Shown one piece after another: positions 37,798-50,635 of a stretch of 64,000 nucleotides of DNA. The notes under the pieces are model-generated. The model was not told where the DNA came from. It worked only from the letters and a program-made list of their open reading frames with translations, and searched no databases. Origin of the DNA: Casuarina equisetifolia (taxonomy: Eukaryota > Streptophyta > Magnoliopsida > Fagales > Casuarinaceae); contig CM052357.1 of assembly GCA_028551475.1 (NCBI GenBank), positions 17,655,931-17,719,930 on the forward strand. Direction: 5' to 3'. Position 1 is the stretch's first letter. Each line of letters begins with the position of its first letter. Position numbers and translations under genes: made by a program.

Positions 37798-40315
37798 TGT
37801 TTAGTGAAATTCTATATATAAGTGTACATGTTGAACAAGTAATATAATGATAAGTATGAATATCGTCCCACGAAGATTAGTGTTTACTAAACGAATTAAG
37901 TACTAACGGTAAATAGACTCTAAAGCTTATCCAGCAAATTGAAATGGTAAAACATGGACTAAATAACTAAATTTAACCTAAACTTGATTAACAAAACATG
38001 TTAGAGCATCTAATTTCACCTAATTACTAGATACAAATGTAGATCATTTATGCTAGCAAGATTAATTCTACTCATGTGATGACAGAATCTCCTAATTTAT
38101 TCACGATCCTATGTCTAGATATAGCGAACCTACTTAGCTCATTAATTCACTGTGAGTCTACATATGAATTAAATAAACTAAGTGTATTAAGATATGTGAA
38201 TATTTCAGTTTACACCTAAAGTCACACAAATAATATGGTATATGTTTATCTATATTAATCTATGGTTGCATATACATGAAGCTACTGCATATCATCTCCT
38301 GTCGGTCTCAAACATGCAAATTATATCATTTAAATGGTAGCTAATCACCTGAAAGTATTAAACTCCGTAATATGTAATTTCACATTCATAAAATATCTCA
38401 CAAACGTAAATAATCATAACATTCCTACTTCATAATCAAGTTCCATCGTAACTCTAACAAACTAAACTGAAACAACATATTTACATAAACTAAATCAATG
38501 CAAAAATGTGAACAAAACATTTGGAATTTAAAAACATTAAAGCTGTCACCAAATGTCTTCAAATCACAAAAAAAAATTGCATAAATCTGCACATCACAGG
38601 GTGAAGAAGAAGCTGTCTAAAGAATGGAAGAAAAATGAGCTGAAACGCGCCGTCACACGCTTTCGCACATGCCTCCACCTCCGGTGACACGTGCCGCCAT
38701 TTGTCGCCATGTGTCGCTGGTCCTCACAAAAACTTCTAGAAACATAGATCAGGATGCCTAGGTTACAGATCTATAAAAATATCCCGCAAATCTACCACAA
38801 AAACACGTAGATCTAGCAGAATGGACAAAGTCAGTGTTTGCACTTTTTCACCGGAAACCGTCATGAATCTGGCATAAAAACACCAAAAATTGCAATGTGA
38901 AGCCAAATCTGCTTTTAGATTGCTAGAAAGCACCCAAAGTTGGCTGGAAAACACTCTTTCAACACCAAAGATGGGTTCTTGCCAGAAAAGACACCGGCAG
39001 TCAATTGTCGCACGATGTTCGATGAAATTTAATTGCAAGTGAACATGTCAAACAAGTAATATAATGATAAGAAAGATATCATCCCACAGAGATTGGTGAT
39101 TACTAAGCCAACTAATTACTAACAGTGAACAACTCTTAGAATTTATCTAACAAACCAAATTGATAGATGGTAGATTAATCAACTAAATTTAAGAAAACTT
39201 AATAAAAGAAATATGTTAGAGTGTCTGATTTCATCATAATTACTCGGTATTAATATTGATTATTTATACTTGCAAGAAAGATAATATCTATGTGATGGCA
39301 GAATCTCCTAATTTATTTACTATCCTATGTCTAGGTATAGCAAACCTACTTAGTTCATTAACTCACTATATCTCTATATATGAATTAAAACAAACCAAAT
39401 GCATTAAGATTTGTGAATATTCCCAATTTACACTGAAAGCCACACAAATAATATGGTATATGTCTATTCATATTTAATTTATGGTTACATATTATAAGAA
39501 GCAATTGCATATTATCTCTTCTTGATGTCAAACATGCAAATCATATCATTTAAGTAGTAGCTAATCACTTAAAAGCATTAAACACAGTAATATGTAACTT
39601 CACATAAACAAAATATCTTACAAAACATAGTAATCATATTATTCATACCATCATAATTAGGTTACATTGTAGCTCTAACAAAAATAAACTAAAACATAAA
39701 GAAATAATGAGAAAGAATAGTAATAAGAAATAAAGAAGGCATCTTGAATCCAAGAACAAGAAGTTTGTCACCCTTTTTGTCTTCTCTTCAAGAAAACCTT
39801 GAATTCTTGGCCTCTTTCTTGAGTTGTGCTCAATTTCCTCCCTTTTTGCCTCTTCTCTTCTCTTAAATAGGGTTTAGGTTTAGACCTAGTTCCTATCCTA
39901 GTAGAACTGGTTTTTAGAGACCTAAAACAATTGGGTTTTGAACTCCTAAATTAATTGGGACTTGAATTCCTAACATGACTGGGTTATCTATTTATTTAGA
40001 AAACCTAACAACAAGAGAAAATCTAATAACAATCATCCAAAACCCAAGCCCATCTCGACTCTCTTGATCTTGATATTACAATTTTACCACACAATAAGCA
40101 TAAGGTTCTCCATGTTCATTCCTTTTCTCCTTGCCTCCTTGTGCTAGATAAACAAGATAAATTTAGGTAAATAAAAAGGAGTTCAAATGTTTTCTCACAA
40201 TTATTAAAGTTATTTATTACCTAAAATTGATAAAAATAACTATATAAAAATAGAGTTATCACACGACCGCCGCGATCTCTACTGGACCTGCACTACCACG
40301 TGCGACCAAGTCCCA
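37798..40315 (-). repeat. Truncated 3' LTR of the Athila-like element
   Basis: It aligns to 41335-42570 at high identity once the solo LTR at 39016-40261 is removed. It stops near 40315 (GTCCCAGCGA aligned to GTCCCGGTGA), where the pol deletion begins. The two LTRs differ at several positions per hundred bases by eye, so the insertion is not recent. Confidence 0.85.
39016..40261 (-). repeat. Solo LTR nested in the Athila-like LTR (TSD CACGA)
   Basis: A 1246-bp block TGTTCGATG .. GTTATCA is flanked by CACGA at 39011-39015 and 40262-40266. The uninterrupted site is visible in the other LTR near 42507-42520. It is a sister of the solo LTR at 43976-45270 and more distantly resembles the host LTR it entered. 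Orientation is taken from the Athila LTR. Confidence 0.9.
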
Positions 40316-40329
40316 GCGATCTAGGTAAT

Positions 40330-41203
40330 TGAATGTTAATGTGCAGTGTTAAAGATATATCAAGAAATTCCAAAAATTGCTTATCTTTTACGCGTTGCTA
40401 GAATCTCAGGGTAAATGGAGCTAGAGGCATAAAGGGCATAGGATTTTCTGGAACAAGCTTACTCCTAGGTGCCTTCTCAAATTGCATGCTGACATCCTTA
40501 TCCATTTCTTCAAAAATCTCATTGTCAGTAACATCTTCTCCTACTTGCATGCCACTTATTAGGATTATTGCCTCTGCGGTATCTTCAAGAATTTTCTCTA
40601 CATCACTAGGCAAAGGACCCTCCTGATTCTCTGAGATCATGTTGATTAGCTAACTCATCTGTACCTCTAATCTTTGGATTAAAGCTTTTAGTCTTTAAAA
40701 GCTTGTTTCTTAATTTTGAAATCTTGCTTTAGTCCTTTTTGTAAAGTTCTGTATAGTGATGGCCAACTCACTAATCATGTCCTCAAAATTAGGTTTCACC
40801 TCTTCTGTTTGCCTAAATGTTGGTTGTAGTCTCATCTCATTTGGGGTACTCCATGAAAGATTTTGATGGTTGTGTCATCCCGGATTGTACACATTAAAGT
40901 AATAATGATTTTGTGACCTATTAGGAATCCCAACAAAATTAACATAATCATTATAATGAACATAAGGATTACCTAATTGATATCCCATGTTCTCATGTCT
41001 CCACAACAAAATTCACATTCTCTATTCTTCAAGAACACTTCCAATTCTGCACGTAAGTTGGCGAGGTTATCTATTTTAGGTATTGGCTCAATCTCAAAGT
41101 GGTTTGCCTGACTTGCAGGCCTCTGAAAGCTTGATGTGGCATTCCAAAATTTTGGTGCAACATAGTCTCTCAGGAGTCTACGTGAACCATCATTGTTCTC
41201 CAT
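40330..41203 (-). pseudogene. Athila-like gag remnant
   Basis: The N-terminal frame at 41203-40973 starts MENNDGSRRLLRDYVAPKF, which resembles Athila-type Gag starts. The downstream frame (40640-40398) ends in a proline-rich stretch, PENPMPFMPLAPF. After a stop, QRVKDKQFLEFLDI..LHINIQLP follows, typical of the segment just before the Athila protease. The sequence stops there, at the deletion junction near 40320. A large part of Gag between these two frames is missing or unreadable. Confidence 0.7.
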
Positions 41204-41334
41204 CCTTTTTTTTGTAAGAAAACAAAAATAAAGTAAAATAAAGGCAATAAAAGCTAGATTAAACTTAGAAGCTATTCGGTATTAACATTAATTAGCAGTA
41301 AAATAACCAATCCCTGGCAACGGTAGCAAAAACT

Positions 41335-42982
41335 TGTTCAGTGAAATTCTACATGCAAGTGTACATGTCAAACAAGTAATATAATGATAAGTATGAGTAT
41401 TGTCCCACGAAGACTAGTGTTTACTAAACGAATTAAGTACTAACGGTGAATAGACTCTAAAGCTTATCTAGCAAATCGAAATGGTAAAACATGGACTAAA
41501 GAACTAAATTTAACCTAAACTTGATTAACAAAACATGTTAGAGCGTCCAATTTCACCTAATTACTAGATATAAATGTAGATCATTTATGCTAGCAAGATT
41601 AATTCTACTCATGTGATGGCGGAATCTCCTAATTTATTCACTATCCTATGTCTAGGTATAGCAAACCTACTTAGCTTATTAATTCACTGTGAGTCTACAT
41701 ATGAATTAAATAAACTAAGTGCATTAAAATATGTAAATATTCCAGTTTGCACCTAAAGCCACACAAATCATATGGTATGTCTATCCATATTAATCTATGG
41801 TTGCATATTACATGAAGCAACTACATGTCTCAAACATGTAAATCATATCATTTAAGTGATAGCTAATCACCTAAAAGCATTAAACTCTATAATATGCAAC
41901 TTCATATTCATAAAATATCTCACAAACATAAATAATCATAACATTTCTACTTCATAATCAAGTTCCATCGTAGCTCTAACAAACTAAACTAAAACAACAT
42001 ATCTACATAAACTAAATCAGTGCAAAAATGTGAACAAAACATTCTAGAATTTAAAAACATTAAAGTTGTCACCAAATGTCTTCAAATCACAAAATAAATT
42101 GCACAAATCTACACATCACAGGGTGAAGAAGAAGCTGTCTGAAGAACGGAAGAAAAATAAGCTGAAATGCGCCGTCACACGCTTTCGCACGCGCCACCAT
42201 CCACCACCACGTGCCGCCACCGGTCTTCACAAAAACTTCCAAAAACATAGATCAGGATGCCTAGGCTGCAGATTTGTAAAAATATCACGCAAATCTACCA
42301 CAAAAACATGTAGATCTAGCAAAATGGACAAAGTTAGAGTTCGCACTTCTTCGCCAGAAACTGTCGTGAATCTAGTACAGAAGTGTCGAAAATTGCAATG
42401 TGAAGCCAAACCTGCTTTTAGATCGTCGGAAAGCACCCAAAGTTGGTTGGAAAATGCTCTGTCAACGCTGGAGATGGGTTCTTGCTGAAAAAGACACCAG
42501 CGGTCGATTGTCGCACAACCACCGCAATCTCTGTTGGACCCGTGCTGTCGCGTGTGGCCAAGTCCCGGTGAGTTCCCGCTCTCCGTCACTACTCGATCCT
42601 CCTTTCTCTCTCTTTTCCTGTTTCCCCTTTGTTAATCAGCCTCCTTTCTCTACCGCCATCCCACATGATAATTCTCTTTTTTCCTTTTCACAATCCCATG
42701 TTTTTCCTTCTGTTTCGATCACGTGTTTTCCCTCTACTTTCCCTTGTTAAGTCTTCCATGTGTTTGATTAATTGCTTATTTCACATGAGTTCTTTTCTCT
42801 TCTCTTTTCCTTCCAATTTTTGCTTCATTTCCTTCATTTTCTTTCATTTTGGGTTTGCTACATAAAATAACAAAATATGAATAAATATAATTATATACAT
42901 ATAATCAAAATAACTCTATATGAAAATAATATTAAAATTATCTAAAATAATGAAAATAACTCTATATAAAATAGAGTTATCA
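41335..42982 (-). repeat. 5' LTR of the Athila-like element
   Basis: A full-length LTR of 1648 bp runs from TGTTCAGTG to GTTATCA. It has a pyrimidine-rich tract at about 42595-42860 on the plus strand. Open frames at 42066-42488 and 42227-42589 come from a relatively GC-rich part of the LTR and show no protein family. Confidence 0.88.
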
Positions 42983-43975
42983 CATGGCCAAGTAGAACAC
43001 ATAACTGCAAGCAAAGATAGAAAAACACATGATTTGGTACCCAACTTTCATTATCATTGTGATATGCAATCAAAGATTACATGCCATTCTCATGATAAAA
43101 TAAGCCCATGGACTTAAGTAAACTACAATCCTTAAAGTTGAGCTATGATCTATGATGATTATTCTAGTAGGTAACAAAGTAATTTTTTCCACTATTACCT
43201 AACAAAAACCATTTAGAATAAGCCTATGGACTTAAGTAAACTACAATCCACAAGGTTGAGCCATGATCTATAAGGATTATTCTAGTAGTCACCAAAGTAA
43301 TTTTTTCTACTATTACTTAATAGAAACCATCATCCTTTGCATCACTAGTGAAAGAATCCATTGTTAGTTACTGATAGGAAATGTTATCCTCCACTGTGAA
43401 GCTATAAATAATCTCTTCATTGGCTCTAAGGATAATGCTAGATAAGGACAAGAAAACATTAGTTGCAGTATTGCCATTTGCATTCATACTTTGCTGCTCT
43501 TGTAATAATCTTTACTATTGATGAAGGTGTTAATACTCTACTTGTTGTTGCTAAGACTGAGTTTGCTAATAATAATTGTAATTGTTGGTACCAAATTTTC
43601 ATTATCCTTACGATATGCAACCAAAAATTACATGTTATTCTCATGATAAAATAAGTTTGTGGACTTAATTAAACAACAATCTACAAAGTTAAGCCATGAT
43701 TTATGAGGATTATTCTAGTAGTCAACAAAGTAATTTTTTCCATAATTACCTAATAAAAATCATCACCCTTTGCATCACTAGAGAAAGAATCCATTGCTAG
43801 TTAATGCCAAGATATACTATCCTCCACTATGAGGCTATTAACAATCTCCACGTTGTTTCTAAGGATAGTGCTAGATGAGGATATGAAAACCTCACTTGCA
43901 ATATTGTTATTTCCATACATACTTTGCTGCTTTTGTAACAATCTCTACTATTGATGAAGGTGTTGATACTCTACC

Positions 43976-45270
43976 TGTTCGGTGAATTTTAAATGCAAGT
44001 GAACATGTCGAACAAATAATATAATGATAAGAAAAGTATCGTCCCACAGAGATTGGTGATTACTATGCCAACTAATTACTAACGGTGAACAACTCCTAGA
44101 ATTTATCTAACAAATCCAAATTGATAGAGAATAAACTAATCAACTAAATTTAATAAAACTAAATACACAAAATATGTTAGAGTGTCTGATTTCACCATAA
44201 CTATAAGGTACTAATGTAGATTATATATGCTTGCAAGAGAGATAATATCTATGTGATGGCGGAATCCTAATTTATTTACTATCCTATGTCTAGGTATAAC
44301 AAACCTACTTAGTTTATTAATTCACTATATTTCTATATGTGAATTGAAACAAACCAAATGCATTAGAATCTATGAACATTCCCAGTTTACAATAAATCTT
44401 TCGATTATCTTATCACCAAAAGCCACACAAACAACATGGTATATATCTATCCATATTTAATTCATGGTTATATATTATAAGAAGTAATTGCATATTATTA
44501 CCTCTCAGTCTCAAACATGCACATCAAATCATTCAAATGGTGGCCAATCACTTAAAAGCATTAAGCATAATAATATATAACTCACATAAATAAAATATCT
44601 TACAAAACATAATAATCATAAGATTCATACCATCATAATTAGGTTACATCGTAGCTCTAACAAAAGTAAACTAAAGCATAAAGAAATAATGAGGAAGAAT
44701 AATAATAGGGAATAAAGAAGGCATCTTGAATCCGAGAACAAGAAGTTTGTCACCCTTTTTGCCTTCTCTTCAAGAAAACCTTGAATTCTTAGCCTCTCTC
44801 TTGAGTTGTGCTCAATTTTCTCCTCCTCTTTCTTTTGCCTCTTCTCTTCTCTTAAATAGGGTTTAGGTTTAGACCCACTCTTATCCTAGTAGAATTGGGT
44901 CTTAGAGATCTAAAACAATTGGGTTTTGAACTCTTAATTTAATTAGGTTTTGAACTCCTAATTTAATTAGGCTTTGAACTCCTAATATGATTAGGTTTTC
45001 TAATTATTTAGAAAACCCAGTAACAATAAAATCTAATAACAATCATTCAAAGCCCAAGCCCATCTTGACTCTCTTAATCTTGATATTATGATTTTGCCAC
45101 ACAATAAGCATCAGGCTCTCCATGTTCATCTCTTTTCTCCTTGCCTTCTTGTGCTACAAAAACAAGATAAATTTAAGTAAATAAAGAAGAGTTCAAATGT
45201 TTTCTCACAATTATTAAAGTTATTTATTGCCTAAAATAGGTAAAATAACTCTATAAAAATAAAGTTATCA
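43976..45270 (-). repeat. Solo LTR in the VQ pseudogene (TSD CTACC)
   Basis: A 1295-bp block TGTTCGGTG .. GTTATCA is flanked by CTACC at 43971-43975 and 45271-45275. Unit A has the intact target at about 31777-31790. It is a sister of the solo LTR at 39016-40261. Three imperfect 28-bp repeats (TTTGAACTCYTAATTTAATTAGG pattern) lie at about 44915-45000. It has no internal domain, so it is a product of LTR-LTR recombination. Confidence 0.92.
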
Positions 45271-45625
45271 CTACCTATTGTTGCTAAGACTGAGATTGTA
45301 GACAATAATTATAATTGTTAGCAAAAAAGGTCACTAATGAAGTTATAATTCAATCATTTTCCTTTATTACCCTTCCAAAGTCTAAGTTAACCAACCCATT
45401 CTAGTTTCCAAATGAAAAGGTTATGCTAGGACTATCAATGAATTGCTGCACCAAGGCATGAAAATTGTCAGCACTGGCATTAAGGAGAGTAATGGGTGTT
45501 TCCTTGGAAGCCCTAGACCTTTTTCTTATTGATTTTGATAAAGTAAACATTAAAGCCAATTGGCCATTCGCTAGACCTGATGAATTGCTTGGACCCAAGA
45601 TGATTTTAGTTTTGGCACTTGTAAT

Positions 45626-47154
45626 TGTTGGGTTTTATGGCTTAACAAGAAGGGGGTTGAATTGTTCTTATACCGAAAACTATGCTTTTGTATGATAAAA
45701 AATTTAATCAATTAATTTAACAATTTATATGATAATAAGAAGGCAAACAAAATTATTTAAGGAAATAAAGAATAAGAGAATCAACACCCAATTTACCATG
45801 GTGGTTCGGCACTTTATCTTAGAGTCCTACGTCCACCCTCTTCTCCTTCAATCCAACCAATTAAAGTCCCCTTTACTCAACTTGATTAGGAAAATACATT
45901 CTCCCTAATCCAAATAATTCTTTCTCAAAGGAATTCTCAAGTCCAAACACAAATTATGATCAAAAGATCATATATAATAGCAAATCCCCAAATAATATGT
46001 TAGTTTATGGGATATTGCTAATTAGGGAGCTATTCAAGCATATATATCAAGATACAAAGCTCCTATCATGAAATCCCCAATTTGAAGAAATCGAATTTTG
46101 GGTTTTCCTCAAAATTTAAGTACAGTAAATGTTTATAAGTGAAATCAATACATAAATAATGTTATACAAGCTATGATTAAGTTTATAATCAAAGATCAAA
46201 GTAGATAATCAAATATCACCGAATCCTTGTGAATCACCAAGAGATAAACAAACTCGAATCAAATAGTAGGTGAGCTTAAAAGACTTTCTTTGTCAAGAGA
46301 ATGCTTCAAATAGATGGCAATCATCAAGAGAAAATCTTCACGCACACATCTCCTTTAAATAGAAATAGATCTAGGATTTTTTTTTTTAATCAAACCTAAA
46401 CCATAGCCTTTTTCTCGTTAGGAATAATAGGCTATCTATCAAATCAGCCTCATATCAGCCTTCAAATTCAAAATCCAACTGTTCTGACAGCCCGTCTCCT
46501 CCAGATTCCTCCCGTTGAGGTTTTGGCATTTTAAAGAAACGGAAACAGCATCGGGGACGAGTGAAGTGGCTAGTGGCTAGGGCAAACTCGTCGAAGGATA
46601 AAAGCCACTTATGTGCTTCCTTAAGTGAGACGACGTCGTGGCTAGAAGACTTCACCGATGGTCAAGACGACACCGTAACAAGGAGGCTCCACTGATGGTC
46701 AAGACAACACTGCAACAAGGAGCAGGATCGGGCTGACGTGAGCTTGGGCCACACCATATCGTCTCAGTCTAGCAACAAGGGTCCAGTCCAGTGATGACAT
46801 ATCCAGCAGATATACACAGTCTAATATCAACTAGGTCCAAAATTGCATCAAACCAAGTATCATATTCCTAAAATAAAATATATTCAAATATATTATATTT
46901 CTTAAGGAAATATTCAAATAATCAATATATTCAAATATTCAAATATTTGAATATATGTCATAAGAACTTTAAGAATATATTTTATGAGGAAATGTAGAAA
47001 CTCGGTTACTTTATAATATCGTTAAATGATATTATAATTTGTACACCTTTTACTTCCTATAGTTTTACTTTTTGTACATTTAGAAAAATATATTTTAAGA
47101 ATTGATATTTACCAGAAAATATTTTTGGTTACAGCAAAACCCTATTTTCCAACA
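45626..47154 (-). repeat. 3' LTR of the SIRE-like element
   Basis: This 1529-bp LTR aligns throughout to 52570-54200 with scattered differences. A segment of about 95 bp present in the other LTR (about 53793-53888) is absent here. It includes a perfect 20-bp palindrome at 46935-46954. The minus-strand frame at 46455-46655 has no recognisable family. Confidence 0.93.
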
Positions 47155-47170
47155 ATCTCCTCCTTTTTGA
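47155..47170 (-). other. Polypurine tract of the SIRE-like element
   Basis: On the minus strand AAAAAGGAGGAGAT directly precedes the 3' LTR terminus TGTTGG. This is the expected plus-strand priming site. Confidence 0.8.
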
Positions 47171-47677
47171 TGATGACAAAATATTTCAATAATATGGCAC
47201 ATGTCATCAAATATCAATCATGTTTTTCAAGAGAACACAACTTATCATTGCAGCATATTTATCATCATATAGTTAGAGTTGCAAATAGTTACTGCATATG
47301 ACTGTAAACAAGTCCTATACATGTGTCTAGCATATTATCATAGAACATGTAATTTTTCAAGCAGAGGTGATATGTATATGTATCCCACATTCTATACTGA
47401 TTAGTCAGAAATGAGACTTCACATGTGCACTATTCTCTCCTTTTTTTTTTGTCATAAGCAAAAAGAACGATTATGCAAGCAGGACAGGTGACAGCAAAAA
47501 AAAAAAATGAGCAGGCAACAATCGAATAGAGATAAAAGTGGGGTACTAATTGAATTCTGTAGGAGTGAAAGTAGAGTCGCTCCCTTTCAAACCGAGCAGT
47601 TTGAAAAACAACAAAAGAATAGAAAGATAGCAGTAATAAACAGTTCAAAGATTTTCAGGGACTAACATTCCAAGTTC

Positions 47678-48418
47678 TCATCTAAGAGCATAGAACCTGT
47701 CCTTTGGTAAAGGTTTGGTTAAGATATCAGCAATTTGTTGATCAGTACTCACAAATTTAAGTACAACATCACATTTTTTAACATGATTTCTAATGAAGTG
47801 ATGTCTAATTTCTATGTGTTTTGTGTTGGAGTGCTGGATAGGATTCTTAGTGAGATTTATTGCACTAGTGTTGTCACATTTTAGTGGAACTCTATGTGAT
47901 AAGATGCCATAATCCTCTAATTGTTGTTTCATCCATAAGATTTGAGCACAACTACTAGCAGCAACAATATATTCGGCTTCAGTGGAAGAGAGAGCTACAC
48001 AGTTTTGTTTCTTGGAGTGCTAAGAAATAAGCATATTTTCGAGATAGTGACATCCACCACTCATACTCTTCCTATCTAGTTTGCATCCAGCATAATCAGA
48101 ATCACTAAATACATGCAAATCTAGAGTAGTGTCTCTAGGATACCAGATTCCTAGGGAAACCGTGTCTCTAAGGTATCTAAATATTCTTTTAATAGCAACT
48201 AAGTGCTGTTCTTTAGGATTGGATTGATACCTAGCACATAGACACACATTAAACATGATATCCAGTCTAGATGCAGTCAAGTATAGCAAAGAACCAATCA
48301 TGCCACGATATAATTTAGTGTCTACACTAATTCCATCTTCATCATTAGATAATGATAAAGAAGTGCTCATTGGTGTGTTTGTTGGTTTGGAATCATACAT
48401 CTTGTATTTCTTTAGCAA
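47678..48418 (-). pseudogene. SIRE-like RNase H and RT C-terminus
   Basis: Two frames cover the copia RT-RNase H end. 48418-48020 contains YDSKPTNTPMSTSL, GSLLYLTASRLDIMF and DSDYAGCKLDRKSMSGG. 47932-47678 contains CDNTSAINLTKNPIQHSNTKHI, then DILTKPLPKDRF. Stop codons near 48020 separate them. The motifs DSDYAGC, NTKHI and DILTKPL are diagnostic of Ty1/copia RNase H. This is the last readable domain before the 3' LTR. Confidence 0.9.
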
Positions 48419-48499
48419 TTCATTTGTGTATTTTGTTTGACTTATAAAAATCCCTTTGTTGGTTTGTTTGATTTACAATCCAAGAAAGTATGTTAATTC

Positions 48500-49124
48500 A
48501 CCCATCATACTCATTCAAATTCACTTTGCATGCATGCAGCAAATTCTTCACATAGTTTAGAATTAGTAAAACCAAACACAATATCATTAACATATATTTG
48601 AACAATTAAAATTTCCTTTTCTTTGTTCTTTATAAATAATGTGTTGTCCACTTTTTCTTTTCTGAAATCATGATTAATTAAGAGTGAACTTAATTTATCA
48701 TACCAAGCCCCTGAAGCTTGTTTCAAACCATAAAAGCTTTTGACAATTTAAAAACATGATTTGAATAAATTGGATCTTCAAATCTAGGTGGTTGTTCAAC
48801 ATATACCTCTTCCTTTATAATACCATTCAAAAATGCACTCTTGACATCCGTTTGAAATAAGGTAAAGTTCATATAGCAAGCAAATCCAAGTAAGATCTGA
48901 ATTACTTCCAATCTAGCTACAGGTACAAATGTTTCATTATAGTCAATCCCTTCTTCTTGACTATATCCTTGTGCCACTAATCTAGCCTTATTCCTAGTAA
49001 TAGTACCGTTTTCATCTAGTTTATTCCTGAAAACCCATTTTGTACCTATGATTGGATGATCCTTTGGTCTAGGAACTAGATTATAGACCTTCCTTCTTTC
49101 AAACTGGTTCAATTCTTCTTGCAT
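48500..49124 (-). pseudogene. SIRE-like reverse transcriptase
   Basis: The frame 49124-48723 reads [47 protein letters not shown] and [21 protein letters not shown]. The next frame (48726-48511) has KQASGAWYDKLSSLL and VQIYVNDIVFG, where the catalytic YVDD reads YVND. One frameshift lies between them near 48720-48740. The Asp-to-Asn change alone should abolish polymerase activity. Confidence 0.92.
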
Positions 49125-49436
49125 AGCAAGAAACGAATTTTCATCTTCAAGAGCCTCATCTACTTTCTTTGGCTCTACTTGAGATAAAAAGGCTTGATGT
49201 TCACATGTGTTGTGAACCCAAGACCTTATACTTACTCTAACATTTGGATCTCTTATGATGTGATCACGATCTACTTCATTTCTAACTCTAGCAAAGGAAG
49301 GTTCTCTAGTTTTAGACTCCCCTTCAACTTCAGCCCTATTTGGATGACTTTTATTTTCATTTTTCTCTTCGATTTCTAAAATGTCGTGACGATCATCCTC
49401 AAACTTAACATGAATTGATTCTTCTACAACTAAGGT

Positions 49437-50214
49437 TCATTTGTTGAATACTCTATATGCTTTACTTGTATGAGAATATCTAAAAAATATTCCTTCATCA
49501 CTCTTGGAATCAAATTTCCCAAGTGATTCTTTTCCATGATTCAAAACAAAACATTTACTTCCAAAAACATGAAAATATGAAATATTTGGTTTTCTTTCAA
49601 AGAATAATTCAAAGGGTATCTTTTTCAAAATAGGTCTTATTAAGGCATGATTTGAAATATAACAAGCTGTGTTTACAGCTTCTCCCCAAAAATGTTTAGG
49701 AAGATTATATTCACACATCATGGTTCTAACCATTTCTTGAAAAGTTCTATTTTTGCTTCGAACAACACCATTTTGTTGTGGTGTTCTAGGAGCTAAAAAA
49801 TTGTGTGAAATATCATTTTCTAAACAAAATTTTTCAAAAAGTTGGTTTTCAAATTCACCACCATGATCAATTCTTATTTTTATAATTGAAAACCCTTTTT
49901 CATTTTGAATCATTTTACAGAATTCAACAAACTTTTCAATTGCCTCATCTTTCCTAGCAAGCATGTATGTTTATGTGAATCTAGAATAGTCATCTATAAT
50001 GTTTATATTTACCATTTAATGTTGTTGTTCTCATAGGACCGAAAAGGTCCATGTGCAGTATTTCTAATGGTCTAGATGTACTTACCACAAGCTTCGACTT
50101 GAAGCTACTTTGTGTGTGTTTGCCCTTAATGCATGCTTCACATATTCTATAATTGTTGAATTCTAAAAATGGAAGACCTTTTACTAGATTGTACTTACAC
50201 AGTTTTTCTATCAA
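49437..50214 (-). pseudogene. SIRE-like integrase
   Basis: The zinc-binding end reads CEACIKGKHTQSSF (about 50115-50155), followed by the core start HMDLFGPM. The second frame (49964-49437) carries IRIDHGGEFEN, FLAPRTPQQNGVVRSKNRT and PKHFWGEAVNTACYI. The first usual core positions are recognisable, whereas the Glu expected in the GVVERKNR segment reads Ser. Frame breaks occur near 49970-49990. This is the copia order, integrase before RT. Confidence 0.9.
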
Positions 50215-50244
50215 TCCTAGACTTGCATGTCCTAGCCTTCTATG

Positions 50245-50635
50245 CTACAACCAAGCATCAATATTTCTATTTACAACCAAACATGTTTGTTCAACATTCA
50301 TCTTGCTTAAATCAAGTACATAGATATTGTCTTTCCTTTTTCCAACAATTTTATGTTCAGCATGCTCAACAAGACAACTTTCTTTTCCAAATTTTATTTT
50401 GAATCCTTTATCACACAACTGACTTATGCTAAGTAGGTTAAATTTTAGTTCATCTACAAGCAAAACTTCATATATGAGTAGGGTATCAGAGTTACCTATT
50501 GTTCCCATTCCTCTTATTCTTCCTTTGGAGTTATCTCCAAAAGATATCGTACCTCCATTTTTCAACTTAAGTGTTGAGAAGAGCTCTTTCATCCCAGTCA
50601 TGTGTCGAGAACATCCCCTGTCCACATGTTCTTGA
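50245..50635 (-). pseudogene. SIRE-like aspartic protease
   Basis: The frame 50625-50245 begins MDRGCSRHMTG, matching the copia protease active-site block (usually D-S/T-G-C-S-R-H-M-T-G), but with Arg in the middle of the triad. It continues KGRIRGMGTIGN and ELKFNLLSISQLCDKG, typical of the family. The active-site change and downstream breaks indicate inactivity. Confidence 0.88.

Larger units (their letters stand above)
37798..42982 (-). mobile_element. Internally deleted Athila-like Ty3/gypsy element (TSD CATGG)
   Basis: The element starts TGTTTAGTGAAATTC and ends GTTATCA, flanked by CATGG at 37793-37797 and 42983-42987. The 5' LTR in element sense is 41335-42982. Next to it, on the minus strand, AGTTTTTGCTACCGTTGCCAGG resembles the primer-site region of Athila/Tat elements. 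A gag remnant follows (40330-41203). The 3' LTR is 37798 to about 40315 and is interrupted by a solo LTR at 39016-40261. It lacks about 410 bp that the 5' LTR has at 42570-42982. One deletion therefore removed everything from the gag-protease junction to inside the 3' LTR, including all of pol. Confidence 0.85.

Noticed and set aside
42066..42589. Open frames of 120-140 codons on both strands
   Set aside because: They lie inside the Athila-like LTR, overlap on opposite strands and match no family; they are by-products of local GC content.
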